Source of the DNA: RCIO01 sp964629765
GTDB lineage: Bacteria > Pseudomonadota > Alphaproteobacteria > Rhizobiales > Rhizobiaceae
Reading direction: 5' to 3'
Length of the DNA: 64,000 bases
NCBI GenBank assembly: GCA_964629765.1
Contig: CAZVTK010000001.1
Span: forward strand, 1-64,000
Shown here: one piece after another, positions 50,746 to 58,479 of the stretch
How positions within the stretch are numbered: position 1 is the first letter of the stretch
How the letters are laid out: the number at the start of each line of letters is the position of its first letter
Program-made: the position numbers and the translations under genes
The notes under the pieces: generated by a model
Database searches by the model: none
Told to the model about the DNA's origin: nothing
Seen by the model: only the letters and a program-made list of their open reading frames with translations

Positions 50746-51315
50746 CTACCGCACGAGCCGCGACACGAACCGGAAGCCGTCCGTGCCGGCGCGCTCCGCC
50801 CACTCGAACATCACCATCTCGCTGTTGACCCATTGCGCACCGGCGATCGAGAGGCGCTCCCGGGCCAGCGACTTGCTGTCGGGCTTGCGGCTGGACACGC
50901 CGTCTTCGACAACGAACACCTCGAAGCCGCGCGACAGCGAGGACATCGCAGTCTGCAAGACGCAGATGTGCGCTTCAAAGCCGCAGAGGACGAGCTGATC
51001 GCGGCCTTCGGCGCGAAGGTGGGCGGTTTCGTCCGAAATCGCGGCGGTTTGCAGCGAATCGAATGTGACCTTCTCGAAGCGGCCGGACTGTTCCGGAACC
51101 GAGCCGGCGATTGCTTCGACGGTCGCGCCGAGACCCTTTGGATATTGTTCGGTGATGCGGACCGGCACCCCGAACTGCCGTGCGGCCTGAGCCACCCTGG
51201 CAATCGCTTCCGGCGCTGCCGTATCGTGCATCGCCGGCACGAGACGTTCCTGCGCGTCGATGATCCAGAGCTGCGAGCGGCCGGCGGAAAGCAGGCCCTT
51301 GGCGGTCGTCGTCAT
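50746..51315 (-). CDS. isochorismatase family cysteine hydrolase
   Basis: A 189-residue hydrolase with the Asp-Lys-Cys triad: Asp in WIIDAQERL, Lys in FEKVTFDSL and Cys in GFEAHICVLQT. It resembles YcaC-like hydrolases rather than amidases of known substrate. The start at 51315 has GAGG 8 bp upstream; ATG at 51321 is too close to it. It is flanked on both sides by the inverted 19-bp repeats and divergent from the thiolase-like gene. Confidence 0.85.
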   Translation of the reverse strand: MTTTAKGLLSAGRSQLWIIDAQERLVPAMHDTAAPEAIARVAQAARQFGVPVRITEQYPKGLGATVEAIAGSVPEQSGRFEKVTFDSLQTAAISDETAHLRAEGRDQLVLCGFEAHICVLQTAMSSLSRGFEVFVVEDGVSSRKPDSKSLARERLSIAGAQWVNSEMVMFEWAERAGTDGFRFVSRLVR

Positions 51316-51397
51316 AAGCATGTCCTCATCATGTCCGGCCCGGACACAGCCGGCCGCCCTGCAATCTTTTATAGGACGAGGTTGCGCTTGCCTCAAG

Positions 51398-51416
51398 ATA
51401 ATGCATTTTATAACAG
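51398..51416. promoter_or_regulatory. operator-like 19-mer, copy 2 (inverted)
   Basis: ATAATGCATTTTATAACAG, the exact reverse complement of 50660-50678. It lies in the 163-bp divergent region between the isochorismatase gene (start 51315) and the thiolase-like gene (start 51479), a good place for a repressor acting on both. See also the related sequence over the GntR start. Confidence 0.5.
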
Positions 51417-51478
51417 CAGCTACTAATCGTCTCCGACCATAGGTTGGAGCGCCGTGCATTGGAACGAGGGTCGTTGGG

Positions 51479-52609
51479 ATGGCGGGATCGGGCGGGATCG
51501 GCAACGCGGTGTCGGTGGTCGGGGTCGGCAATACGGCGTACGGCAATTTTCCCGACCGTGACGAATACGACCTCGCGTCGGAAGCGTTCAAGAAGGCGGT
51601 GGACGACGCCGGCATCGACAAGAATGACGTCGACGGCCTGCTGGTCTGCCGCATCCCCTCCTACGCCCGCATGGGCGAGGTGCTTGGACTTGATCCGACC
51701 TGGACGATCACGCTGCCCGGCCACGGGCGCATGTCCGGCATGGGGATCATCGACGCGGTCATGGCCCTGCACAGCGGACAGGCCAGATATGTGGCGCTGC
51801 TCTATGCCAATATCGGTCGCTCGCGGCGGGTCAACTACGGGGGCGACGAGGATCCGTCGCTGTGGGATCCCTGGGGTTATACCTCGCCGGGCGCGGCGCA
51901 TGCCCTGGCGTTTCGCCGCCACATGGAGCTCTACGGCACGACGACCCGCCAACTCGCCGAGATTTCGGTCGCATGTCGCTATCATGCCTCCCTCAATCCC
52001 GACGCGGTGATGCGCAAGCCATTCACCATCGACGAACACGAGGCCTCGCGCCCCATCGCGCTGCCGCTCCGGCTGCTCGACTACTGCCTGATCACCGACG
52101 GCGCCGTCTGCATGATCCTGACCACCAACGAGCGGGCGCGCGACTGCCGCAAGACGCCGGTCAAGATTTCCGGCTTCGGCGCGCAGGACAGTTTCAAGCA
52201 TTCCATACTGCCCAATTTCGACATCGGCTTCTGGCACGGCGCCGTCTCCAGGTCCGGCCGCGAGGCATATGAAATGGCCGGCGTCGGCACGGACGACGTC
52301 GATGCGCTGATGGCCTACGACAATTTCAGTCCGACCGTGCTGTTCAGCCTCGAAGGTCTCGGTTTCTGCAAGCAGGGCGAAGGCGGCGCCTTCATCGAGG
52401 GCGGAACGCTCAAGCTGGGCTCGAAGCTGCCGACCAACACCGACGGCGGCCATCTGTCGAATTCCTACATGCAGGGCTGGGCGCTCAACATCGAGGCGGT
52501 GCGCCAGTTGCGCGGCGAGTGCGGCGAGCGGCAGGTCGCGGACTGCGAGGTCGTCCAGTACGTGCAGGCCACCCCCTGCACCCGCTCCATCATCTACACG
52601 CGCGGCTGA
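51479..52609 (+). CDS. thiolase-like protein (SCP-x/Ltp type) without the catalytic cysteine
   Basis: A 376-residue thiolase-fold protein. The nucleophile-elbow region reads PGHGRMSGMGII with no Cys, and the NEAF/HDAF block is YDNFSPTVLF. TDGGHLSNSYMQGW replaces the GHP(V/L)GATG loop. Such proteins, paired with a DUF35 partner, act as aldolases or lyases on acyl-CoAs, for example Ltp2-ChsH2 in steroid side-chain breakdown, or as acyltransferases. The DUF35 gene follows 11 bp downstream. Confidence 0.85.
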   Translation: MAGSGGIGNAVSVVGVGNTAYGNFPDRDEYDLASEAFKKAVDDAGIDKNDVDGLLVCRIPSYARMGEVLGLDPTWTITLPGHGRMSGMGIIDAVMALHSGQARYVALLYANIGRSRRVNYGGDEDPSLWDPWGYTSPGAAHALAFRRHMELYGTTTRQLAEISVACRYHASLNPDAVMRKPFTIDEHEASRPIALPLRLLDYCLITDGAVCMILTTNERARDCRKTPVKISGFGAQDSFKHSILPNFDIGFWHGAVSRSGREAYEMAGVGTDDVDALMAYDNFSPTVLFSLEGLGFCKQGEGGAFIEGGTLKLGSKLPTNTDGGHLSNSYMQGWALNIEAVRQLRGECGERQVADCEVVQYVQATPCTRSIIYTRG

Positions 52610-52620
52610 GGATCCCCGTC

Positions 52621-53028
52621 ATGAACGCCTACGACAAGCCTCTGCCGAAGATCACGCCGGCCATGGCGCCGTTCTGGGAGCATGCGAAGGCGGAAAAATT
52701 CGCCATCCAGCATTGCCGCGCCTGCGGCGACCGGCATTTCCCGCCCGGCCCCCGCTGCCCCGGCTGCCTGTCGCCCGATCAGGACTGGCAGCCGACGTCC
52801 GGGCGCGGCACCCTCGAAAGCTGGGTCGACATGCACAAGGCCTACTGGGGCGGATACGACGGCTCGCTGCCCTATCGCGTCTGCCTCGTGCGGCTCGAGG
52901 AAGGCCCGCTCGTGATCAGCAACCTCGTCGACGGCGGCATCGAGGCGAAGCTCGGCGCCCGCCTCGAAGCGGTCTTCGACAAGGTGACCGACGATGTCAC
53001 CATCCCGAAATTCCGGATCGTCGCGTGA
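52621..53028 (+). CDS. DUF35 OB-fold protein with rubredoxin-like zinc ribbon
   Basis: A 135-residue protein with an N-terminal zinc ribbon (CRAC at about 32-35 and CPGC at about 46-49) and a C-terminal OB fold (GTLESWVDMHKAYWGG, LPYRVCLVRLEEGPLVISNL). DUF35 proteins bind acyl-CoA and partner thiolase-like enzymes. Its tight linkage to the preceding gene supports a two-subunit complex. Confidence 0.88.
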   Translation: MNAYDKPLPKITPAMAPFWEHAKAEKFAIQHCRACGDRHFPPGPRCPGCLSPDQDWQPTSGRGTLESWVDMHKAYWGGYDGSLPYRVCLVRLEEGPLVISNLVDGGIEAKLGARLEAVFDKVTDDVTIPKFRIVA

Positions 53029-53060
53029 ACGGCGCCGAAGCGACAAGCAGGAGCAGGCCC

Positions 53061-53795
53061 TTGAGTGAAGTTCTGATCGTAACCGGCGGCGGCCGCGGCA
53101 TCGGGGCTGCGACCGTCAGGCTCGCGGCCGAGCGCGGCTGGAAGGTCGTGTTCTCCTATCTCAGCAACGCCGGATCGGCCGACGCGCTGGTGAGGGAGGT
53201 CGAGGCCGCAGGCGGCGAGGCATTCGCCGTCAGGGGCGATACCTCTGTCGAGGTCGACGTGAAGGCGATGTTCGACGCCGCCGAGAAGCGCTTCGGCCCG
53301 GTCCATGGCCTCGTCAACAATGCCGGCATGGGCGGCGGGCCGACCACCGTCGAGAATATGGACACCGCCGAACTGCGCCGCCTGATGGACGTCAACGTCA
53401 TCGGCTATTTCCTCTGCGCGCAGGAAGCGGTGCGCCGAATGTCGACCGCCAACGGCGGCAGGGGCGGCGTCATCGTCAACATCGCATCCGTTGCAGCCGC
53501 CAATGGCGGCGTCGGCGAACGCGTCCACTACGCGGCGTCGAAAGGCGCCGTGGTCGCCATGACCAACGGGCTGGCGCGCGAGGTCATCTCCAAGGGCATC
53601 CGGGTCAACTGCATCAGCCCCGGTCTGACCGTCACCGACGCCAATCCGCCGGAGCGGCTGAAGAAGCACGTGCCGAACATTCCGATCGGCCGCGCCGCCG
53701 ACGCGCGCGAGATCGCCAAGGCGATCCTGTTCATGCTGTCGGAGGAATCCAGCTACGTGCTGGGCATCAACATGACGGTTTCCGGCGGGCGCTGA
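53061..53795 (+). CDS. SDR family oxidoreductase (FabG-like)
   Basis: A 244-residue classical SDR: TGGGRGIG, VNNAGMGGG, Ser in NIASVAA, YAASK and the C-terminal GINMTVSGGR. The TTG at 53061 is preferred because AGGAG lies 7 bp upstream and the protein then begins SEVLIVTGG. A GTG at 53025, overlapping the DUF35 stop, would add 12 residues. It probably oxidises the hydroxyl group of the substrate before cleavage by the thiolase-like complex. Confidence 0.87.
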   Translation: MSEVLIVTGGGRGIGAATVRLAAERGWKVVFSYLSNAGSADALVREVEAAGGEAFAVRGDTSVEVDVKAMFDAAEKRFGPVHGLVNNAGMGGGPTTVENMDTAELRRLMDVNVIGYFLCAQEAVRRMSTANGGRGGVIVNIASVAAANGGVGERVHYAASKGAVVAMTNGLAREVISKGIRVNCISPGLTVTDANPPERLKKHVPNIPIGRAADAREIAKAILFMLSEESSYVLGINMTVSGGR

Positions 53796-53807
53796 GCGCC
53801 CACCGGT

Positions 53808-54503
53808 CTACATCTTGCCGATCGGATAGCTGGCGATGAACTCCTCCCAACCGCTCTCCAGATGCTCCTGGATCGCCCGGCGGGCCCGCTTCGGATCCCG
53901 GTCGGCAAGAGCTTCCAGCAACTTGACGTGCTCCTTGTGCACGCGGTCGGTGCGTCCGGGGATGGCGGTGAGCAGGTCGAACGGAAACTTGGCCCACAGC
54001 ACCCGCACGAAATGAAGCGTCTGCGGCATCCCCGCCGCCTCGTAGAGGGTGAAGTGGAAGCGGTAGTTGGTATCCCGGTCGGATCGCCGCTCGTTGCGCA
54101 GCACTTCGGCGTTGAGGTCGACCAGCTTCTTGAGCGTCGCGCCGGTCATCCTCAGCGTCGCATGCTCGGTCAGTTCCATTTCGAGCAGGACACGCAGCCG
54201 CAGCAACTCCTCGACCTTGTCGAGCTGGAACGGAGCCACGACCATGCCCTTGTGCGACTCGCTGACGATGTATCCTTCCGCCTCGAGCAGCTTCAGCGCC
54301 TCGCGCACCGGTGTGATCGACACGCCGAGCATGGCCGCCAGCTCGGCCTGCTTCAGCTTCTGGCCGCGCTTGAGGGCACCTGAGATGATGCGCTCGCGCA
54401 GGAACTCGGCGACCTGGATTTCCTTGGTGCGCGGCATGATCGGCACGCGCATTGCGCCCTCCGATTCATCGATTGCCGCCGTCGATTCGAGAATCGTGCT
54501 CAT
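53808..54503 (-). CDS. GntR family regulator with FCD domain
   Basis: A 231-residue FadR-subfamily regulator. The HTH covers about 26-90 (LAAMLGVSITPVREALKLLE, EGYIVSESHKGMVV), followed by the FCD domain (LRLRVLLEMELTEHATLRM, FHFTLYEAAGMP, HVKLLEALADRD) with the usual Asp/His metal-site residues. It is divergent from the SMP-30 gene and converges on the SDR. A TATAAAATG core over its start codon matches the 19-mers at 50.66 and 51.40 kb, suggesting autoregulation. Confidence 0.88.
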   Translation of the reverse strand: MSTILESTAAIDESEGAMRVPIMPRTKEIQVAEFLRERIISGALKRGQKLKQAELAAMLGVSITPVREALKLLEAEGYIVSESHKGMVVAPFQLDKVEELLRLRVLLEMELTEHATLRMTGATLKKLVDLNAEVLRNERRSDRDTNYRFHFTLYEAAGMPQTLHFVRVLWAKFPFDLLTAIPGRTDRVHKEHVKLLEALADRDPKRARRAIQEHLESGWEEFIASYPIGKM

Positions 54504-54516
54504 TCCATTTTATATC
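54502..54516. promoter_or_regulatory. operator-like sequence overlapping the GntR start
   Basis: On the minus strand ATATAAAATGGAAT shares TATAAAATG with the two 19-mers near 50.66 and 51.40 kb and overlaps the gene's ATG. A further TGCATTTT-containing stretch, ATTGCATTTTGCATTG (54580-54595), lies nearer the SMP-30 gene. These are weak matches and are proposed only because of the shared core and position. Confidence 0.35.
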
Positions 54517-54639
54517 CCAGTCGCCCCCTTGGCGGAAAATGCACGCTAAAAACCGATTTCGCAAGATATCCCGTAAAGGATTGCATTTTGCATTGTCCAT
54601 TATAGTATGTGGCGAGTTTGACGGGAGGAACATGCCGGA

Positions 54640-55518
54640 ATGTCGAGTTCGAATGACATCGAGGTCGTCCACCGAGGCGAGAACCTGATAGGCGAATGCC
54701 CGCTGTGGCACCCTCTGGAGAACCGCCTGTACTGGATCGACACGCGCAAGCCGACCTTGCAGCGGCTCGAAGCCGACGGCAGCGTCCGCGTCTGGCAGAT
54801 GCCCGAGAAGATCGGTTCCTTCGTGTTTCGCCGCACCGGGGGCCTGTTGATCGGTCTGGAGCGCGGCTTCTGCCTTTTCGATCTCGAATCGGAAAGGATC
54901 GAGCTCATCGCCGACCCGGAGCCGGGCCGGCCGGACCTGCGCCTCAACGACGGCAAGTGCGATCCCGCCGGCCGCTATTGGGCCGGCTCGCTGGACACGG
55001 CGGGAAAGCAGCCGCTCGGCTCGCTGTTCCGCCTCGACCGGTCCAGCTGCACGAAGATGGACACCGGCTTCATCGTTTCCAACGGCATGGCGTTCAGCCC
55101 CGACGGCAGGACGATGATTTTCGGTGATTCCACCGGCAACCGCATCTATCGCTACGATTTCGACGCGGCCTCGGGCGAGATCGCCAACAAGCGCGTCTTC
55201 ATCGATTCGACCGAGGAGGAATGGCTGGTCGACGGCGCGACCTTCGACACCGAGGGCTTCTACTGGGCGGCGCTGGTCAAGGGCGGCCTGGTCGGCCGTT
55301 TCGATCCCGATGGCCGGCTGGAGCGCACCATCGCCGTTCCCGTCATGCATCCCACCATGTGCAATTTCGGCGGCGAGAATCTGGACATCCTCTACGTCAC
55401 CTCGGGGACGCTGTTCCTGGACGAGGCGGGCCGGCGCGAGCAGCCCCTGGCGGGCGCCCTGTTCGCCATTCATGGCATCGGCGCCAGGGGATTTGCCGAG
55501 CCGCTTTGCAGTCTCTGA
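54640..55518 (+). CDS. SMP-30/gluconolactonase family lactonase
   Basis: A 292-residue six-bladed propeller. GECPLWHPLENRLYWID carries the metal-binding Glu, LNDGKCDPAGRYWAGS the Asn, and SNGMAFSPDGRTMIFGDS the Asn/Asp ligands. It hydrolyses sugar-acid lactones. It is the first gene of an operon reaching to tctA (SMP-30, PrpD-like, amidohydrolase, tctB, tctA). GGGAGG is 19 bp upstream; the ATG at 54640 is supported by the homologous start. Confidence 0.9.
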   Translation: MSSSNDIEVVHRGENLIGECPLWHPLENRLYWIDTRKPTLQRLEADGSVRVWQMPEKIGSFVFRRTGGLLIGLERGFCLFDLESERIELIADPEPGRPDLRLNDGKCDPAGRYWAGSLDTAGKQPLGSLFRLDRSSCTKMDTGFIVSNGMAFSPDGRTMIFGDSTGNRIYRYDFDAASGEIANKRVFIDSTEEEWLVDGATFDTEGFYWAALVKGGLVGRFDPDGRLERTIAVPVMHPTMCNFGGENLDILYVTSGTLFLDEAGRREQPLAGALFAIHGIGARGFAEPLCSL

Positions 55519-55559
55519 GCGTCGTCCCGGCCTCGCATCGTATGGACAAGGAAGAACAA

Positions 55560-56903
55560 ATGCCCCTGACGGCCGAACTCGGCGATTTCGTTTCGCGCAC
55601 GCGCTACACCGACCTGCCTCCCGAGGCCGTGGAAACTGCCAGGCTGGGCTTCACCGATGCGATCGCGGTGATGATGGCGGGCCGCAACGAGGAGTCGGTG
55701 CGCATCGTGGAGGAAGCGCTCGCGGCGCCCGCCGGCAAGTCGAGCATCCGCTTCACCGGCCGCACCGCCCCGGCCGAGGCGGCCGCGTTGATCAACGGCA
55801 CGGCCGCGCATGCGCTCGACTTCGACGACGTCGTGCTGCGCGGCCATATCAGCGCCGTGCTGGTGCCGGCTATCCTCGCCTTCGCCGAAGAGCGCGACCT
55901 CTCGGGCGAGGACATGCTGCTCGCCTATGTCGTCGGCTACGAGGTCTGGGCCGAACTCGCCTGGCGCGAGAAGGAATTCCACCACAACAAGGGCTGGCAT
56001 CCGACCGGCATTCTCGGCCCCATCGCGGCGGCCGCGTCCTGCGCGTCCCTCGCCCGGCTGACCGCGACGCAGGCCGCTTCGGCATTGGCCATCGGCGCCT
56101 CGCATGCGTCCGGCCTGATGGCCAATTTCGGTTCCATGACCAAGCCGCTGCATGTCGGCCGCGCCGCGCAGGCCGGCATCGTCTCGGCCAAGCTGGCGGC
56201 CGGAGGCTTCACCGCCTCGCCCGACGCGCTGGAACATCCGCAGGGCTTCCTGGCGGCCGTCTCCCCCTCCGGCCTCGTCGACCGCGAAGCGCCGTCGAGG
56301 GCGGGTACGTTATGGCGCACCGTCCTGGAGCGTCTCAACATCAAGCAGTACCCGGTCTGCTATTGTACCCACCGGCTGATCGACGCCGCTCTCGACCTCG
56401 CCGAGGCCAACGACCTCAAGGCCGCCGATATCAGCAGCGTCGAGGTGACGCTGAGCGAAACCTGCGCCGCCATGCTGCGCAACCACCTGCCCCAAGACGG
56501 TCTGGCCGCCAAGTTCAGCGCCGAATTCGCGGTCGCCGCCTCGGTGGTCGCGCGTCGCGTGACCCTGGCCGAGCTCGACGACGTGCTGGTCAGGACGCCC
56601 GACATGCAGGCGCTGATGAAGAAGGTCAGCGTCAGCCGCAACACCAACTATGCGCCCGACTCGACCGGCGAGGCCGAGACCGACAGCGTCACGATCGAGC
56701 TGAACAGCGGCAAGGTTCTGGCGGGCGACCCGGTCCGCCGCGCCAAGGGACATGCCGAAAGGCCCCTCACCCGCGAGCAGATCCTGTCGAAATTCACCGC
56801 CTGCGCCGATGCCGGCGATGTCGGGGCGGATGCCCTGCCCTTCTTCGAGCGCCTGCAAGCACTGGAAAGCCAGCGCGCACGCCATCTGGTCGGCGCCGCA
56901 TGA
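55560..56903 (+). CDS. MmgE/PrpD family protein
   Basis: A 447-residue member of the 2-methylcitrate dehydratase/cis-aconitate decarboxylase family. AAHALDFDDV is the active-site block and FGSMTKPLHVGRAAQAGIVS the second conserved block, with the Lys and His. It probably dehydrates, isomerises or decarboxylates a tricarboxylate-like acid, matching the adjacent tctBA genes. AAGGAAG lies 6 bp before the ATG at 55560; ATG at 55542 would add six residues. Confidence 0.88.
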   Translation: MPLTAELGDFVSRTRYTDLPPEAVETARLGFTDAIAVMMAGRNEESVRIVEEALAAPAGKSSIRFTGRTAPAEAAALINGTAAHALDFDDVVLRGHISAVLVPAILAFAEERDLSGEDMLLAYVVGYEVWAELAWREKEFHHNKGWHPTGILGPIAAAASCASLARLTATQAASALAIGASHASGLMANFGSMTKPLHVGRAAQAGIVSAKLAAGGFTASPDALEHPQGFLAAVSPSGLVDREAPSRAGTLWRTVLERLNIKQYPVCYCTHRLIDAALDLAEANDLKAADISSVEVTLSETCAAMLRNHLPQDGLAAKFSAEFAVAASVVARRVTLAELDDVLVRTPDMQALMKKVSVSRNTNYAPDSTGEAETDSVTIELNSGKVLAGDPVRRAKGHAERPLTREQILSKFTACADAGDVGADALPFFERLQALESQRARHLVGAA

Positions 56904-57955
56904 ACCAGGTGACCCGTTTCAGCCCCGCCCGCGGTGCCGCCCACATCGCCGTCGACCGCGACTGGCTCGCTCTGGTCGAGGAAGACATTCTTGAGCCGGC
57001 GCTGCCGATCGTCGACCCGCACCATCATGCCTGGGAAAAGCCGGTCGGGCGCTACCTGTTCGGCGACATCGTCGAGGACGTCTACAGCGGCCACAACATC
57101 CGCGCGACCGTGTTCGTCGAGGGCGGCGTCATGTACCGCTCCGGTGGACCGGAGGAATTGCGCCCGCTCGGCCAGACCGAGTTCGCCAACGGGTTGGCGG
57201 CCATGTCGGCGTCCGGGCAATACGGCCCGACGCGCATATGCGAAGGCATCGTCGGCCATGTCGACCTGAGGCTAGGCGCGAAGGCGCGGACGCTGCTCGA
57301 ACGTCACATTGCCGTAACCGACGGAAGGCTGCGCGGCATCCGTCACGTCACGGCCTGGCATCACAGCGCCGACGTGCGCAACCCGCTGCTCACCACGCAT
57401 GCCGGCATCATGGGGGAGGATGGCTTCCGCGCCGGCTTCCGCGAGCTGGCGGCGATGAACCTCTCCTTCGATGCGTGGGTCTATCACCCGCAGATCGACG
57501 AGGTGGCCGGGCTCGCCCGCGCAAATCCCGACGTCACGATCGTCCTCAATCATGTCGGCGGCCTGATCGGCATCGGCGACTATTCCCGCGATCGGGATGG
57601 CGCCTTCACCGAATGGGAAGCGGCCATACGGCGCATTGCGGAAGTACCGAACGTCAACGTCAAGCTCGGCGGGCTTGGCATGCGTCTCGGCGGCTACCTT
57701 TTCCACGAGCGGGACAGGCCGCCCGGCTCCGAGGAACTTGCCAGGCTGTGGCGACCGGCGATCGAGACCTGCATCGGTGCCTTCGGGCCGTCGCGCTGCA
57801 TGTTCGAGAGCAATTTCCCTGTCGACAAGGGCTCGTGCTCCTATCACGTGCTCTGGAACGCCTTCAAACGCATCACGGCCGGACATTCGCCGGCCGACAA
57901 GGCGCAGCTCTTCAGCGAGACGGCGCGCCGCGTCTATCGCCTGCAACAGGATTGA
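56900..57955 (+). CDS. amidohydrolase family protein (COG2159/3618 type)
   Basis: A 351-residue TIM-barrel hydrolase. IVDPHHHAWEKPVGRYLF holds the N-terminal metal His residues, VLNHVGGLIGIGDY and FESNFPVDKGSCSY further conserved blocks (the Asp of the family lies in NFPVDK). It could be a lactonase or decarboxylase. It overlaps the PrpD-like stop by 4 bp (ATGA) and precedes tctB by 43 bp. Confidence 0.85.
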   Translation: MNQVTRFSPARGAAHIAVDRDWLALVEEDILEPALPIVDPHHHAWEKPVGRYLFGDIVEDVYSGHNIRATVFVEGGVMYRSGGPEELRPLGQTEFANGLAAMSASGQYGPTRICEGIVGHVDLRLGAKARTLLERHIAVTDGRLRGIRHVTAWHHSADVRNPLLTTHAGIMGEDGFRAGFRELAAMNLSFDAWVYHPQIDEVAGLARANPDVTIVLNHVGGLIGIGDYSRDRDGAFTEWEAAIRRIAEVPNVNVKLGGLGMRLGGYLFHERDRPPGSEELARLWRPAIETCIGAFGPSRCMFESNFPVDKGSCSYHVLWNAFKRITAGHSPADKAQLFSETARRVYRLQQD

Positions 57956-57998
57956 CCGAAGCGGGCTGCAAGCCCGATCCGGAGGGAGGAACGTTACG

Positions 57999-58475
57999 AT
58001 GAATGCGGCGAGGACGATTGGCGGCGCCAACAGGAAGGATCTTCTGGCGAGCGCCATCTTCGCGCTCATCTCCGCCTTCTTTGGCTACCAGAGCCTGACG
58101 ACGCTGAATATCGGCAGCGCGACACGCATGGGACCCGGCTTCTTCCCGCTGGCGCTCGCCATCATCCTGCTCCTGATCAGCCTTGCCCTCGCCTTCAACG
58201 CGACGCGCACCAAGGATGAGCCGATCGGCCCCATGCCCTGGCAGGCGATCGTCCTCGTGGCGGTCGCCCCGATCGTCTTCGGCCTTACCATCAAGGGGCT
58301 GGGCTTCCTGCCGGCGACCATCCTGTGCGTGATCGCCTCCATCGTCGCGGGTGAGCGCAAGAGCATGCTGGTCAACGCGATCCTCGTGCTTTGCATCACG
58401 GCCTTCTGCGCGGCCGTCTTCTATTACGGCCTTGGCATTCAGGTGCGCCTGATCGGCCCGTGGCTGGGAGCCTGA
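57999..58475 (+). CDS. tctB: tripartite tricarboxylate transporter small membrane subunit TctB
   Basis: A 158-residue protein with four hydrophobic segments. FGYQSLTTLNIGSATRMGPG and FFPLALAIILLL are typical TctB blocks. The ATG follows GGAGGGAGG. With TctA it forms the inner-membrane permease for a carboxylate. The matching binding protein is probably the Bug-type gene at 49591, since none is adjacent. Confidence 0.9.
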   Translation: MNAARTIGGANRKDLLASAIFALISAFFGYQSLTTLNIGSATRMGPGFFPLALAIILLLISLALAFNATRTKDEPIGPMPWQAIVLVAVAPIVFGLTIKGLGFLPATILCVIASIVAGERKSMLVNAILVLCITAFCAAVFYYGLGIQVRLIGPWLGA

Positions 58476-58479
58476 CGCG

